Shown here: positions 36,150 to 46,461 of the stretch, piece by piece
Position numbering within the stretch: position 1 is the first letter of the stretch
Layout of the letters: every line of letters begins with the position of its first letter
Assembly (NCBI GenBank): GCA_024220505.1
Contig: JAKZZE010000004.1
Span: 1,860,001-1,924,000 of the forward strand
DNA length: 64,000 nucleotides
Source: Rhizopus arrhizus
Taxonomy: Eukaryota > Mucoromycota > Mucoromycetes > Mucorales > Rhizopodaceae
Reading direction: 5' to 3'
The notes under the pieces: model-generated
Seen by the model: only the letters and a program-made list of their open reading frames with translations
Told to the model about the DNA's origin: nothing
Database searches by the model: none
Translations under genes and position numbers: made by a program

Positions 36150-36350
36150 CATAAATATGACAGTTGCTAATATGTATGTTATGTCTAGTTTCGCTATACG
36201 GTGAAGTGATAACAGAAACCAATTAATAGAAGACTGTAAAGACTATTAATGTACAATAACAACAAAGTTAACAATATAAACTAGTTCTTGACTTCAATTG
36301 CTTGAACGTGCAAAAAGAATTTACTCGGCACCCAAAATTAATTTTAGCGG
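36150..36350 (-). repeat. Left arm of a 200-bp imperfect inverted repeat
   Basis: The reverse complement of this segment aligns with 40,970-41,170. Shared blocks include TCTTCTATTAATT, TATAGCGAAA, CATATTAGCAA and CGTTCAAGCAATTGAAGT. It also contains GGGTGCCGAGTAAA, which resembles a retroelement primer-binding site (TGG start). The two arms flank tRNA-Arg and the LTR array. They are probably ends of one retroelement family inserted in opposite orientations. Confidence 0.6.
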
Positions 36351-36872
36351 GAAGAAAGCCTTTTGTTTATTACTTTACAACAATAGATACTTTGGAATAA
36401 CATATTAATATAAAGGTAATTGGGGAAAATATACAATTGTAAAGAGGATTATGGTGATTTTTGATAAATAAAGTATATGATGTATCAATTGAGTATTCGT
36501 CTTCATGTTGATTTTAATGGTGTTCTTTTCTGTTTAGTGTGCTGGCACATTGGGTGAATAATGCGTCCAGAGATCGTCTTCTTGATGTATCCTATGAGGG
36601 ATAGAAAATAATAGGTAAGAAAAATAATGTCGGCCAATTGTGACGTGTGTCTTTTCAATTCCCGATGCGGTGAAGCTGATTATTTTCCTTTCCCCTTATT
36701 TTCTTTTACATTTTCTTCAATAACGTCTGTTAGAGTTATCCAACCACACCGAAAAGCATACCATTCGAATCGCCATGAAAAGGAGTATCTTTTGAATACA
36801 AAATAAGCTTTAAAAATCAAAAAGGAATCAAAGGCGATCATCGACCAAAATCCGACTTCGTCAAATAAGCGA

Positions 36873-36945
36873 GGGGCTATGGCCCAATGGATAAGGCGTC
36901 TGACTACGAATCAGGAGATTCCAGGTTCGACCCCTGGTAGCCTCG
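36873..36945 (+). tRNA. tRNA-Arg (anticodon ACG)
   Basis: A 73-nt cloverleaf without intron. The acceptor stem GGGGCTA pairs with TAGCCTC (one G-U), followed by discriminator G at 36945. The D-arm carries the A-box-like TGGCCCAATGG, the anticodon loop is CTACGAA with stem TCTGA/TCAGG, and the T-arm is CCAGG-TTCGACC-CCTGG, the B box. A TTTTT pol III terminator starts about 8 nt after the gene (36,953-36,957). The sequence resembles yeast tRNA-Arg(ACG). Retroelement sequence begins within about 25 bp downstream. Confidence 0.95.
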
Positions 36946-37663
36946 CGATATATTTTTATGCTTCGTGTTGTAATGTAACACAATGTGACGCAGTTGGTGT
37001 AACTTTTGCGGAAGAAGGGACATTGTAACAAACAGGAATGAAACGTCGGAATTTAAATCGTTGCAGTTTATAACGAACGCCTTGCAGTTTACAACAACCA
37101 CCTTACACTGTAGCTATGATTATGAAGATTTGAACTCCGAAACTTCTTTCAAGCTTTAATTTTTGACGTTTTGTAAATCACTTTACAAATTGTCATTATT
37201 TTTCCTATTTGACAAATTTTTAACCATTTGATATTGTAACCAAGAAGAAAGTAACAATGTAACACCCGATCAAGCCGAAAATTTTCAAAATAGCGACTTT
37301 AGTCGCTAGATCGAAAATTGTCGGTCAAATGAAAACTTTCATTTTTGTGAAAAAGGTCAAAAGCACAAACAAAGAAACAATATAAATACCTTCTCTTGTT
37401 GAAGTCAATTCAATTCAGTTTTTTTTTTGAATAAAGAACTCAAGTTCAATTCTTTTTATCTTTTCATTTACACAAACAGGCAATCTTTAGTTATAAAAGT
37501 CCCTGTTCCCTTTATTTTTATCTTTATCTTTTATCTTATATTTGATCTTACTTAAAAGATCTGGTGGTCACATCAAGCAACTAAACTTGTAAAAACTCAA
37601 GAAAACTCTCTTTATTAATAACAACCTTTACTACTCCAAGAAAAATAACAATATATTTTTACT

Positions 37664-37742
37664 TTTTGATATTTTTTTAACCTTTTGATATTTTTTTAAC
37701 CTTTGATATTTTTTTAACCTTTTGATATTTTTTTTAACCTTT
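37664..37742 (+). repeat. Short tandem repeat, about 20-bp unit, four copies
   Basis: Four tandem copies of TTTTGATATTTTTTTAACC with small length differences in the T run. It sits inside the LTR array, between modules 1 and 2. Confidence 0.8.
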
Positions 37743-38865
37743 GCGAATATTTTTACATTTTGTAAAAATTGAACTTTATATTTTTGCCTATAAAAAGCCT
37801 AGCTTTTTATTCTTTTGACAAAACTTCACTTTTCTTGACTTTACTTCTCTTAACAATATAAATATATTTTATCAATAAACCAAGTATCCTTATCTCTGAA
37901 TCTTTTGATATAACACTCTTAAAATACAAGCAAGACAAGTCCCTTGAAGCCAATTATCTTCATTGTAAATCCTTTTAATACTCTTATCAAGTTATCTGAA
38001 TATAAAACAAGTCTGATCAAAGTAACAAGATCTGGTGGTCACTTACAAACGAACCTAATATCAATACTCTACCCAACTCTTAATTTTTTATCTATTTTCA
38101 TCAACTTTACTCTATTTTAAAACCGTTAACTCTTACAAGCCATTGAAACAACAACACCTAAAATTACAACACTATACAACAACCGCCTCTTATGTTATAA
38201 CAACCATTCAAAATACCAAAAACATATAAATAACCTCACATAATAATCTCAAAAAATAGGACTTCACTTCTAACTTCCGAACTTCTCTCTTATTTTATTT
38301 TTACTTATTCTTTTTATCAAATAAATATTCTTTTAAAGAGGCAAACTATCTCTTATTTTATTTAACATCAAGAACAAGAAGTCCCTTGAAGCTATTATAC
38401 TTCATTGTAAATCCCCTTTTTTATTTTACTTTATCTTTTTATTTTTATTCTACCTTAACTAAAACAGTTTGATCTACTTTATAAGATCTGGTGGTCACTA
38501 TAACAAGCGAATCAAGCCAATCCAACTCATATAAAAGCAATTATTATACTAATTACAACTTAAATCTGTTTATTTGAACCTCAACTCAACACACTCAAGC
38601 GAACTAGTAAAAATTTATTACAACATCAGTCCCTGAAGATAAACAAAAAAAAGTTCAAAAATAGAAAAACACAAAAAAAATGACAATCATATAAATATCC
38701 CTTTATCCTTTCACTTTTCGATTTAACTTCACTTACTTTTTGATATTGTAGCACAAATGATGAAGTTTTGGATCCGGAGAACAATGATGATCACAAGAAC
38801 AAATTTTGATGTCCAGCGACATTGATGTCGTTCGACATAGATTGTAACCAACAATAAGCCACGCC

Positions 38866-39264
38866 TTTTTTTATATAAATAAGATGAATATTTTTAACCA
38901 AATAACAGACAGAAAATAAATAAAATCTTCTCGCGCTTAAAAAGCAATCTTTTCTTACTGGGTCACAAGTACCTTTTCTTTTCTTCTTATTTTTACTTAT
39001 TCTTTCTGATCTGATACCTGAGTTATCACTAATCAAGAAAGACCCCTTTTATTTTTTTATCTTTTATAAAACAATCTCACTCTTAACCTTATTGATCTAT
39101 AAAGATCTGGTGGTCACTATTTAAAACCAAATTACTATATCAAAAGAACTGTTAAACGTTCACTCAAGTTAATCAAATTCAAGTCATTCAAGGCTTCTAA
39201 CCTCAAATCAAACAAATCTACAACACTTTAATACAATCCAAATCCCAAGTACTAACAAGTTACA
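38866..39264 (+). repeat. LTR module duplicate, copy 1
   Basis: About 400 bp repeated in direct orientation at 39,786-40,183. It contains TATATAAAT, a TCTCGCGCTTAAA block, the AGATCTGGTGGTCAC core and about 147 bp beyond it. The part after the core differs from copy 2 at only one position that I can find, whereas the part before it has many substitutions and small indels. Confidence 0.85.
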
Positions 39265-39785
39265 ATATATACTTACTTTTTGATATATACTTACTTTTGA
39301 TATAACTTACTTTTTACTTACTTTTGACATATTTTACTTTAACATAAATAAAAAGAATATCTTCAAGGATCTACATTTAAAATCTTTCTGATCCCTTACA
39401 TATACATCAAGTCAAGTCCTTTGAAGTCAAATTATCTTCATCGTATCAATTTTTATATTCTCTTATCAAGAAAACTTAAATTACTTTTTACTGTTTGATC
39501 TACAATACAAGATCTGGTGGTCACTTATTACAAGCAAACCAAATTTATCAACATAAACACAAGCCTTTGATCTCAAATTCTTTTACACTTCAAAGAAAAG
39601 TCAAATTATTTCTAAACTCTTAAGGCCATTTAAACGAAACAATACCTATCACAAGAAAAATTACATTGTAATGTTGTAACACGAACAATGATTTAGTCCC
39701 CGATACAAACATGTACAATTACAGTTTGGATGAAGAACATGAACTTTAATTTACAGTTCAGGACAAGAGACAAAAGACACCCCAT

Positions 39786-40183
39786 ATTTTTTATATAAAT
39801 AAGATGAATATTTTGAACAAAATAACAGACATTCAATAAATCAAATCTTCTCGCGCTTAAATAAGCAATTGTTTCTTATTGGGTCACAATTACCTTTTCT
39901 TTTCTTTTTATTTTTACTTATTCTTTCTGATCTGATACCTGAATTATCACGAATCAAGAAAGATCCCCTTTATTTTTCTCTTTTATAAAACAATCTTACT
40001 CTTAACCTTATTGATCTATAAAGATCTGGTGGTCACTACTTAAAACCAAATTACTATATCAAAAGAACTGTTAAACGTTCACTCAAGTTAATCAAATTCA
40101 AGTCATTCAAGGCTTCTAACCTCAAATCAAACAAATCTACAACACTTTAATACAATCCAAATCCCAAGTACTAACAAGTTACA
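39786..40183 (+). repeat. LTR module duplicate, copy 2
   Basis: Second copy of the 38,866-39,264 segment, offset by about 919 bp. A TGTAACACGAAC-type LTR start precedes it at about 39,674, giving an LTR length near 350 bp to the primer-binding-like core. Confidence 0.85.
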
Positions 40184-40767
40184 TTATTCTTTTTTTGAAC
40201 TTCATTTCAAAATCAAACTTTATATCGAAATCAAACCTTATATTGTAACAAAGAAGCTAAAAAATAAAAAAAGTCAAAAAAATGAAAAAAGTTCTACTCA
40301 TATATTTTTATTATATATTATTCAATAAACAGGCAACCTTCTCATAAAAAGTTCCTGATCCCTTTACCTTTTATTTACTTATATTTGATTTTATATAAAA
40401 GATCTGGTGGTCACTACAGTATCTTACTTTAAATTTTCAAGAAAAACTTCTATATAAAATGCTGTAGAACAGTAACTGATTGTAGTTGACATTGATAAAT
40501 ATAAGTCTTAATAGAAAATCATAATTAAAATAAAACAAAATATAAGTTTATTTAAATAAGATCATGCAGTCAATTTCAATTAAACATGTTTTGTATTAAT
40601 GAGGGTTCTTTGATAAGAAGTATCAACTAAAATAACAAAATCCAATTCAATGCTAAGAATATTGCTAATCTTTCAAATAATTGAAATAACGTGTAAAATA
40701 ACGTTATTCAAATCAGTGAGGAATTCCCAGAATAAAAGATAGTCTATGACAGACATACAAAAGAACA

Positions 40768-41170
40768 AATGAAAAATTTTCATAATCATAATTATAGATG
40801 ACGCTTCCTAAAGTATCTGAAGATTAGAAGAACGCTTACAATGGAAGTTGTCAAGTCACTCACTCAATAAGATATAAATACCTGCCTTCAATTAGAATAG
40901 TTTTTACTTTAACTTAAACTGAAACAAAGATCAGTCTCAAAAAGTAAAATAATAAAAAAAGACTTTCTTTCCACTAAAATTAGTTTTTGTGCCGAGTATG
41001 CTTTTACTCGTTCAAGCAATTGAAGTTAAGAACAAGTATTATTGTTGATATTATCGTTATTGTAAATTAATATTCTCCTACAGTCTTCTATTAATTAGTT
41101 TCTATTATCACTTTACCTTATAGCGAAATTAAGCATGACAAACATATTAGCAAGTGTCATGTAAAGGTAA
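40768..41170 (+). repeat. LTR-like end and right arm of the inverted repeat
   Basis: Contains GATATAAATACC (about 40,870), the 'cagtctcaaaaagt' element shared with the debris at 34.9 kb, and from about 40,970 the right arm that matches 36,150-36,350 in inverted orientation (GTGCCGAGTATG, CGTTCAAGCAATTGAAGT, TATAGCGAAATTA). Probably a solo LTR plus adjacent leader of a second retroelement family. Confidence 0.55.
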
Positions 41171-41429
41171 ACAGCAAAAGTACTATAGCATATAGAGACC
41201 GAACAAGAGTTCTTCGGACCGGTCAGTTTTCGTTTTTGTTGCTTTTTGCCGTTTAATCCCCAGTTGTATGTTTATTCCTTTTTTGCGTCGTTGCTGCTCT
41301 ATGTTATTAAAGAAGGGTATGGAAAATAATGTATACTTTAGTTTAATATGGGAAGACATTTAAAAACCTTCATTTCAAAGAAGTAAAATTATACAGGATA
41401 AAAGGAGATATTATAGTAATAGACTATTT

Positions 41430-43040
41430 TCATGGTATATTCTGGTTACTGAATTCTAGTTTGATGAGCGCAAATAGAATGTTTTGAAGTACATGTAGCA
41501 TAACCAAAACAAAACCTACAATCATCTCAGGGTATTTCTTAAACTCTTGAACAGCTTGGTCTGTCACAGAATGCTTGAATGCTTTTTTAAAAGTAAATCG
41601 AGTAATGTAAGAACTTGTCAGCTCGGTTGTCCATATGATCAAGGCTGCAATGAAGGTTCGATTATGATTATAAGGACTTCCATCTTTGTCATCCATGTAG
41701 AAGTAAGGATAAGCAGCCCTATTAGGCCCAAAATGCAGAATGTTGAACCAGCACAAGAATCCAAGCATGGACGTATTTTCTGCTAGATTACGAATATAAA
41801 AAGAACGGGCAATCTTTGCTTTATATTCATCATAAGTAAGTGTAATACCGATAAAACGTACTAGTAAGTGGTGAACTTGAGAAGTCATCACAATTGGATA
41901 GTATATACAGACCCATAGAAATGATGCCAATTGTACAATTGCAAATTGATCGACTGATCGTAATCTGGCAAATAAGTTTCTATAGAAGATAAAGTAAATC
42001 ATAAAGAAATACAGCTTAAATATACTTGCAAGTGGATGGGACCTAACCTTGCGGTAAAGGATCCAATCGGTAAGAGCGTCCATAACATAGATAGCACCAA
42101 CCCAACTGTAAACATAGATAATTGCATCTAATGAAGTATGAGGCAAAGTGGATAAAAAAATGTATGCATATATTGCTCCTCCAACAAGTGCAAAGAGGGC
42201 AACGCTAAGTGCTATACAAAACCATAAGAATCTTCTGTAAGATGCAGGCTCCTTTGTTTTAGGTAAATTTGTTGGTAGCCACCGAATATATTGCATCCCC
42301 TGGTCAGCACTGCCTACTGCAACCAGATATCTTGATTTTTGATCCATTCGTTTTTGGCGAATAATTGAAAAAGCAGTGATTACAGGTAGTGACATTGTAA
42401 AGAAAGTCAAGCAGATCCAAACGACAGAAGTATCTCTTATGGGTGATATATAATAAAAAGCAATGCCAATAGCTTGACTAATCAACCAAAATAAGATAAA
42501 TGTAAGGATGGCGCCTAGTTGTTTTGGATACCACTATATAAAATGTTGATAATATTAGTTGTTGTATTAAGCTTTTTTCTTTTCTTTTCTAGTTTACGTT
42601 GAGAGCATATATACTAAACACTTTTGCAATAAGGAACAAAGCCAGTGCATTAAATATTCCAAAATACCAAAACAAATAAAACCAAAAATTTATATGGCGA
42701 GGGCTTCCATCTTTAGCACTCGTTGGATAGAGATAATCTATATAATCACAAGGAATTTTTGGACAATCATCAAAAGGAATAGGCATAGAGCACCAGATAA
42801 GGACCTGTATTAGCATTTGTTATTTAAGGTTATTTTTTTTCCCCGTGATAAATTCAGGGTCCTCACAATGACAACTGGAAGTATATTTAATATACATGTC
42901 CTTTTCACAAATGATTCTGTCCATTTCCCAACTCCAGACGAGGTCGGTATGATTATTCTTTGTAGTAATGGTATTCTTTCATCAATATTATCCAAAGTTG
43001 AGGAGTCACTACGTCGCAATATCGTATCTGAACGCCACAA
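41430..43040 (-). CDS. Multi-pass membrane protein, function unknown
   Basis: Exons 43040-42867, 42804-42598 and 42533-41430; phases close to give 494 residues. The N-terminal 45 residues are hydrophilic with a likely LL-type sorting motif (RIPLLQ). About nine to ten hydrophobic segments follow, starting CILNILPVVIVLIWCSM and including FWFYLFWYFGIFNALALFLI, WICLTFFTMSLPVITAFSII, FCIALSVALFALVGGAIYAY and MIVGFVLVMLHVLQNILFAL. No characterised transporter signature was recognised. It looks like a conserved fungal membrane protein, probably vacuolar or plasma membrane. It is intact although surrounded by transposon debris. Confidence 0.8.
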
Positions 43041-43479
43041 GTCGTCAGAGCTATACTTGTTTATTGTTTTTATTATTGTTTTCTTTCTAAAAAAATTTCT
43101 TTTGTTTTATAACTTACATTCCACAAATCTTCGCTACTTCCTTCTTGAAATTGTACAAGCATGGAATGTCAACAGAAGAGAGAAAAAGAAAATTATACTA
43201 TGACGGATGTAACAAAAAAAACAGCGACCAGATCATTACAAAAGAAGTAATAAAGTAACATAACCAATTATAGTTAAACTATTAATTTTATTACGATTAA
43301 ACATAAATTTTTATTTACCAATTTAAAAAAAGACTTAAGCGAGCGCGTGTTGTTTTTTAATACACTTTAATCGCCCAAGTCAGATCAAAAAAAAAAAAAA
43401 AACTTTGGGTTCAAAGATGAAAAAAAGTAATAGAAAACACACTCTTTTCAGAAATCATTCGCCAACTTCAGGAAAATCT

Positions 43480-44128
43480 TAGCTGACTTGGAAAAAGACA
43501 ATTAGCCAGCTCATTGAGTCAACAAAGGCCAAAATAAAAATTCTGATTGGCCAAGCTCTACAATTAGAATTAGCCAGGCTAAGGGATCCCTTGCTAGAAC
43601 TTGGATTCAATGTAAGATGTAACAGACGTTGACATGACAGATAGGCTATAGGTAGGCTGTAGGTAGGCTGTAGTTGTAAGTCCGCACTTATTGCCTTGTC
43701 TTTTTCAAATTGTTTTGTTTCCATGGTGGTTTGATAACATGAAAGCTTTGGTAACTTTAAAATATCATTGCTTCTATTGAAAAAGAGCTCTATCCGACAA
43801 AAAGAAACTTCAGCATCACATACTCCAACAACATAACATCGCACTTCCCAGTCGTCCTGTTGGTTCAAAGCGATTTGACACTGAAGAATTCTGCTACAAT
43901 CCAAAAACCGAACATTCAGGAACCAAGTCAAGCTTTGCCTGTCCATCGTGTTACGACCATTACGATGATTATGAAGATTTAAAAACTCATGTTCACAGCT
44001 CGCATATGGGTGGAATACAGATTGAAAACAAAAGGAAATGGGACGATGAACCTGAAGGAATACAGCAATGTTTTCGCTCTTACCACAAATATCTCAGCAA
44101 ACACAGCCCGCGCACAATGTTCGAATGA
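43480..44128 (+). pseudogene. Relic encoding a coiled region and a C2H2 finger
   Basis: Plus-strand frames broken by stops and frameshifts. The first part reads SQLIESTKAKIKILIGQALQ and ELARLRDPLLELGFN (about 43,490-43,630). The second part (about 43,840-44,128) reads RPVGSKRFDTEEFCYNPKTE, then FACPSCYDHYDDYEDLKTHV with following HSSH, a C2H2 finger (C-x2-C-x12-H-x4-H). In between is an 11-bp tandem repeat (AGGTAGGCTGT, about 43,640-43,675). The open minus-strand frame over the same region looks like an antisense shadow. Confidence 0.5.
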
Positions 44129-44164
44129 GTAAATGACCGTCCATACATACTTCATCTGCAATAT

Positions 44165-44940
44165 TCAGTTTATTTCTCTTGGTCTGCTTAAATGCCAAGT
44201 ACAGATTGGACTCGTAAACTTTTTGATATAGGAACATACCCGGAATTCTCTATCTAATTGATCCCTGATTTTTTGCTGGACAATCAGTAAATTCATCAAC
44301 GTCGCGAGGAGGTCCGCCATTTTTAGCCATTTATGTCGTTCCTCATATGCCACTGGTATTTTGGCAGATCTGATTTCTTGGCATATGTAGCCACCACTGG
44401 CACCATTAAGTTTTGTCTTGCTAAGGGTGATTTCTTTCTTCACGAAATGAATACCAAACGTTTCGATTTGGCACATGGTAGAAAAAACGGCATTGCGATG
44501 ATTGTTAATATCTGCTTTGAGCATCGTGATGGAGTTGTGTATCTGTTTTAATGTATCATTTTCAGTATGCTTGACATTTTCTTTATGTTCCCCGCTCGAT
44601 GATACCATCACCATTCTTTCGGTATCTGATAAATCTAGGCCAAGACCGTTCACGCATCGTATCATCCCAGGGGTTGTATCTGCATGCGCTTGTAAATAAA
44701 TTTCACACCATCTGAAATTTAGGAGGCCAGTCTGGTCTGCGAATACGTCGAATATAGGAACCACATGACTGACCCAGAAGGTTCGCTCAGAGTTTGTTAT
44801 TTTTCTTCTTCCTCGTCTGCACTTTCCAGCGAAATGGGTATCAATTTCATAGCCTGAAGTAAATCTTTTTCCTGATCTTCCACATCGTCAGGGCATTCGT
44901 GTCGCCATAACCATTATATAATTCCATCCAGGGGCTTGTT
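44165..44940 (-). pseudogene. Frameshifted member of an uncharacterised repeated family
   Basis: A 199-residue open stretch (44,764-44,165) continues upstream: SERTFWVSHVVPIFDVFA extends to about 44,800, and a second protein-like stretch (about 44,930-44,797; CPDDVEDQEKDLLQAMKLIP, ISLESADEEEK) lies in another frame, so a one-base shift in an A tract breaks the gene. The main part is helical and charged (SSSGEHKENVKHTENDTLKQ; FVKKEITLSKTKL; SAKIPVAYEERHKWLKMADL). I recall similar multi-copy proteins in Mucorales but know no function. The adjacent plus-strand zinc-finger relic may be the inverted N-terminal half of the same gene. Confidence 0.5.
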
Positions 44941-44979
44941 TAGTGCGTCCTTAAGCAGCATATAAGTACCTATTAACCA

Positions 44980-46461
44980 AAACAAGCCCTTGGAAGCTTC
45001 AAAGAAATTTGAAAAGTTACATGCTGGTGATTTGGAAAAAGCCAAGCCGTTTATCAAGGATACTCAAAATAGGATTTATGACAGTACATTTAAGTCCAGA
45101 GAATACATTGATTCTAGAAGGTCAAGGATTCTTTCTTTACTTTCATAGTATTATTGTAAGCCCAAGTCTGTTCAAATAGATGGACAAGCTTTTTGGAAGA
45201 TTACAAGCCCTGTAGCAGTAATAAAGAAAGTATCCCTAGTAAAGCAATTAATGGTGATCTTATAATGTAGTACTTAAAATTCTTTAACTTTTCTAAATTA
45301 GGTATTAAAAAGGACAATCATATATCAAATGACAAGCGAAAGGTTCGATAAGCTGCACTATTTCACATATGTATTTATTGTTTTTAACTGATTGCCACTT
45401 TTAAGAACTTGATTCAAACAAATAGTTGCTCTGTTGGATTTATTCTCAAGAAGCCCAAACCACCCGAATGTTGATAAAGTGTAAAATGTTCTGACTTCCA
45501 AAGGATTTGTCGAAGAAACTAAGAGCAATGAAGCTCTTATTTGGGGTGTTGATCCCAATGTTACTGATATATTTGCTGTAGTTAATTTTGGTTCTTCATC
45601 TTTAAAGGAAAGAACTACGAAAACATTTACCAAAGGATACTATCATATGTTTAGCTTCAATCTTGCTGCCCAAGAGTGTATGCAACATCAATAACCAAAA
45701 ATATTTTAGATTTATTAGTGAACTACCCACAATTAAAACATCAAATTTGATCGATTTTTAAAGGTTGTTTCTATTAAACTAAAAAATTACCAAAAGATCT
45801 TTGACCACTATAATGAGGATAGATGGTAGGAGGCTTTCATTATAGGATAGGTGCTTTTTGTTCACAACATATATATTTAGGTTCATCAAGCTTAGTTTCA
45901 AAAAGTTATATGAAAAACAAAAAACTACCCATGAAATTTCCAAACAACTATTTGATGATAGTATCAAGTACAACAGTAATAGTTCTATTGGTGAAAAGAA
46001 ATAACTTTGTGGCAATAAGCAAAAATGGAACCCACTTCCTCCAAAAGAAAACATCCCAACTATCCCTTACAAGAAAAGAATAATTGCTGATGGTAATGGG
46101 TCTTTTTTGGATCTCTTAAATGAAAATTTCCTGCTTCTATCAGACGGATTACCGTTGCTATTAAGAAGATGTCAAAGGATTCACGAGGGAAAACTAGATT
46201 TATTTATGTTACTGAGGCTTTTACTAGCCAAGTATGTAATCAATATAAAACCAAAAACTTAACAAATGCTATAGCAGCCAGATCAAAACGAAAGTACACA
46301 CAGTCCTTAAATGCAACACTTTTAGTACGGTATGCAATCATGATGTGATAGCTGCCAAGAACATAAACTATATTTTTACATATATATCACAACATAATAA
46401 TGAAAGACTACCAAAATACATGAATCCCATTTTTTCTGAGGATTATATGAGAACTCCATAA
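44980..46461 (+). pseudogene. Decayed Fanzor (TnpB-like RNA-guided nuclease)
   Basis: The recognised blocks lie in order, scattered over frames with stops between them. An N-terminal helical part is at 44,990-45,150 (KLHAGDLEKAKPFIKDTQNR). RuvC-I is at about 45,538-45,580 (IWGVDPNVTDIFAVV). Then DHYNEDRW (about 45,804), the RuvC-II-like block KKRIIADGNGSF (about 46,070-46,110), FIYVTEAFTSQVCNQ with the first zinc-finger cysteines (about 46,198-46,235), and KCNTFSTVCNHDVIAAKNI (about 46,310-46,370), which is the second zinc-finger pair and RuvC-III aspartate. This order matches eukaryotic TnpB homologues (Fanzor) from Mucoromycota. Frameshifts, in-frame stops and a Cys-to-Tyr change in the finger (CNQY) show it is inactive. 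Confidence 0.78.

Larger units (their letters stand above)
36966..40440 (+). repeat. Array of seven LTR/primer-binding-site modules
   Basis: About 3.5 kb without coding sequence. The 15-mer AGATCTGGTGGTCAC recurs exactly seven times on the same strand: 37557, 38028, 38484, 39103, 39510, 40022 and 40400 (spacings 471, 456, 619, 407, 512, 378). Each is preceded within about 20 bp by a TTGATC-like element. Several modules carry TATAAAT, AATAAA and a TGTAACA-type start (clearest at 37,259, TGTAACACCC), as expected of Ty3-type LTRs, with TGGTGGTCAC in the position of a tRNA primer-binding site. Upstream sequence sorts the modules into three subfamilies: copies 1+7, 2+3+5 and 4+6. No gag or pol remains. 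Confidence 0.7.

Noticed and set aside
36037..41100. CRISPR-like array suggested by repeated 15-mers
   Set aside because: Repeats are too far apart (378-619 bp), flanked by diverged LTR sequence, and the host is eukaryotic.
43479..43946. 155-residue minus-strand frame
   Set aside because: The plus strand of the same interval gives recognisable finger and helical peptides; the minus frame looks like an antisense shadow.
45358..46083. Frames of 86-91 residues on both strands at 45.4-46.1 kb
   Set aside because: They overlap the Fanzor relic in frames that do not carry its motifs.
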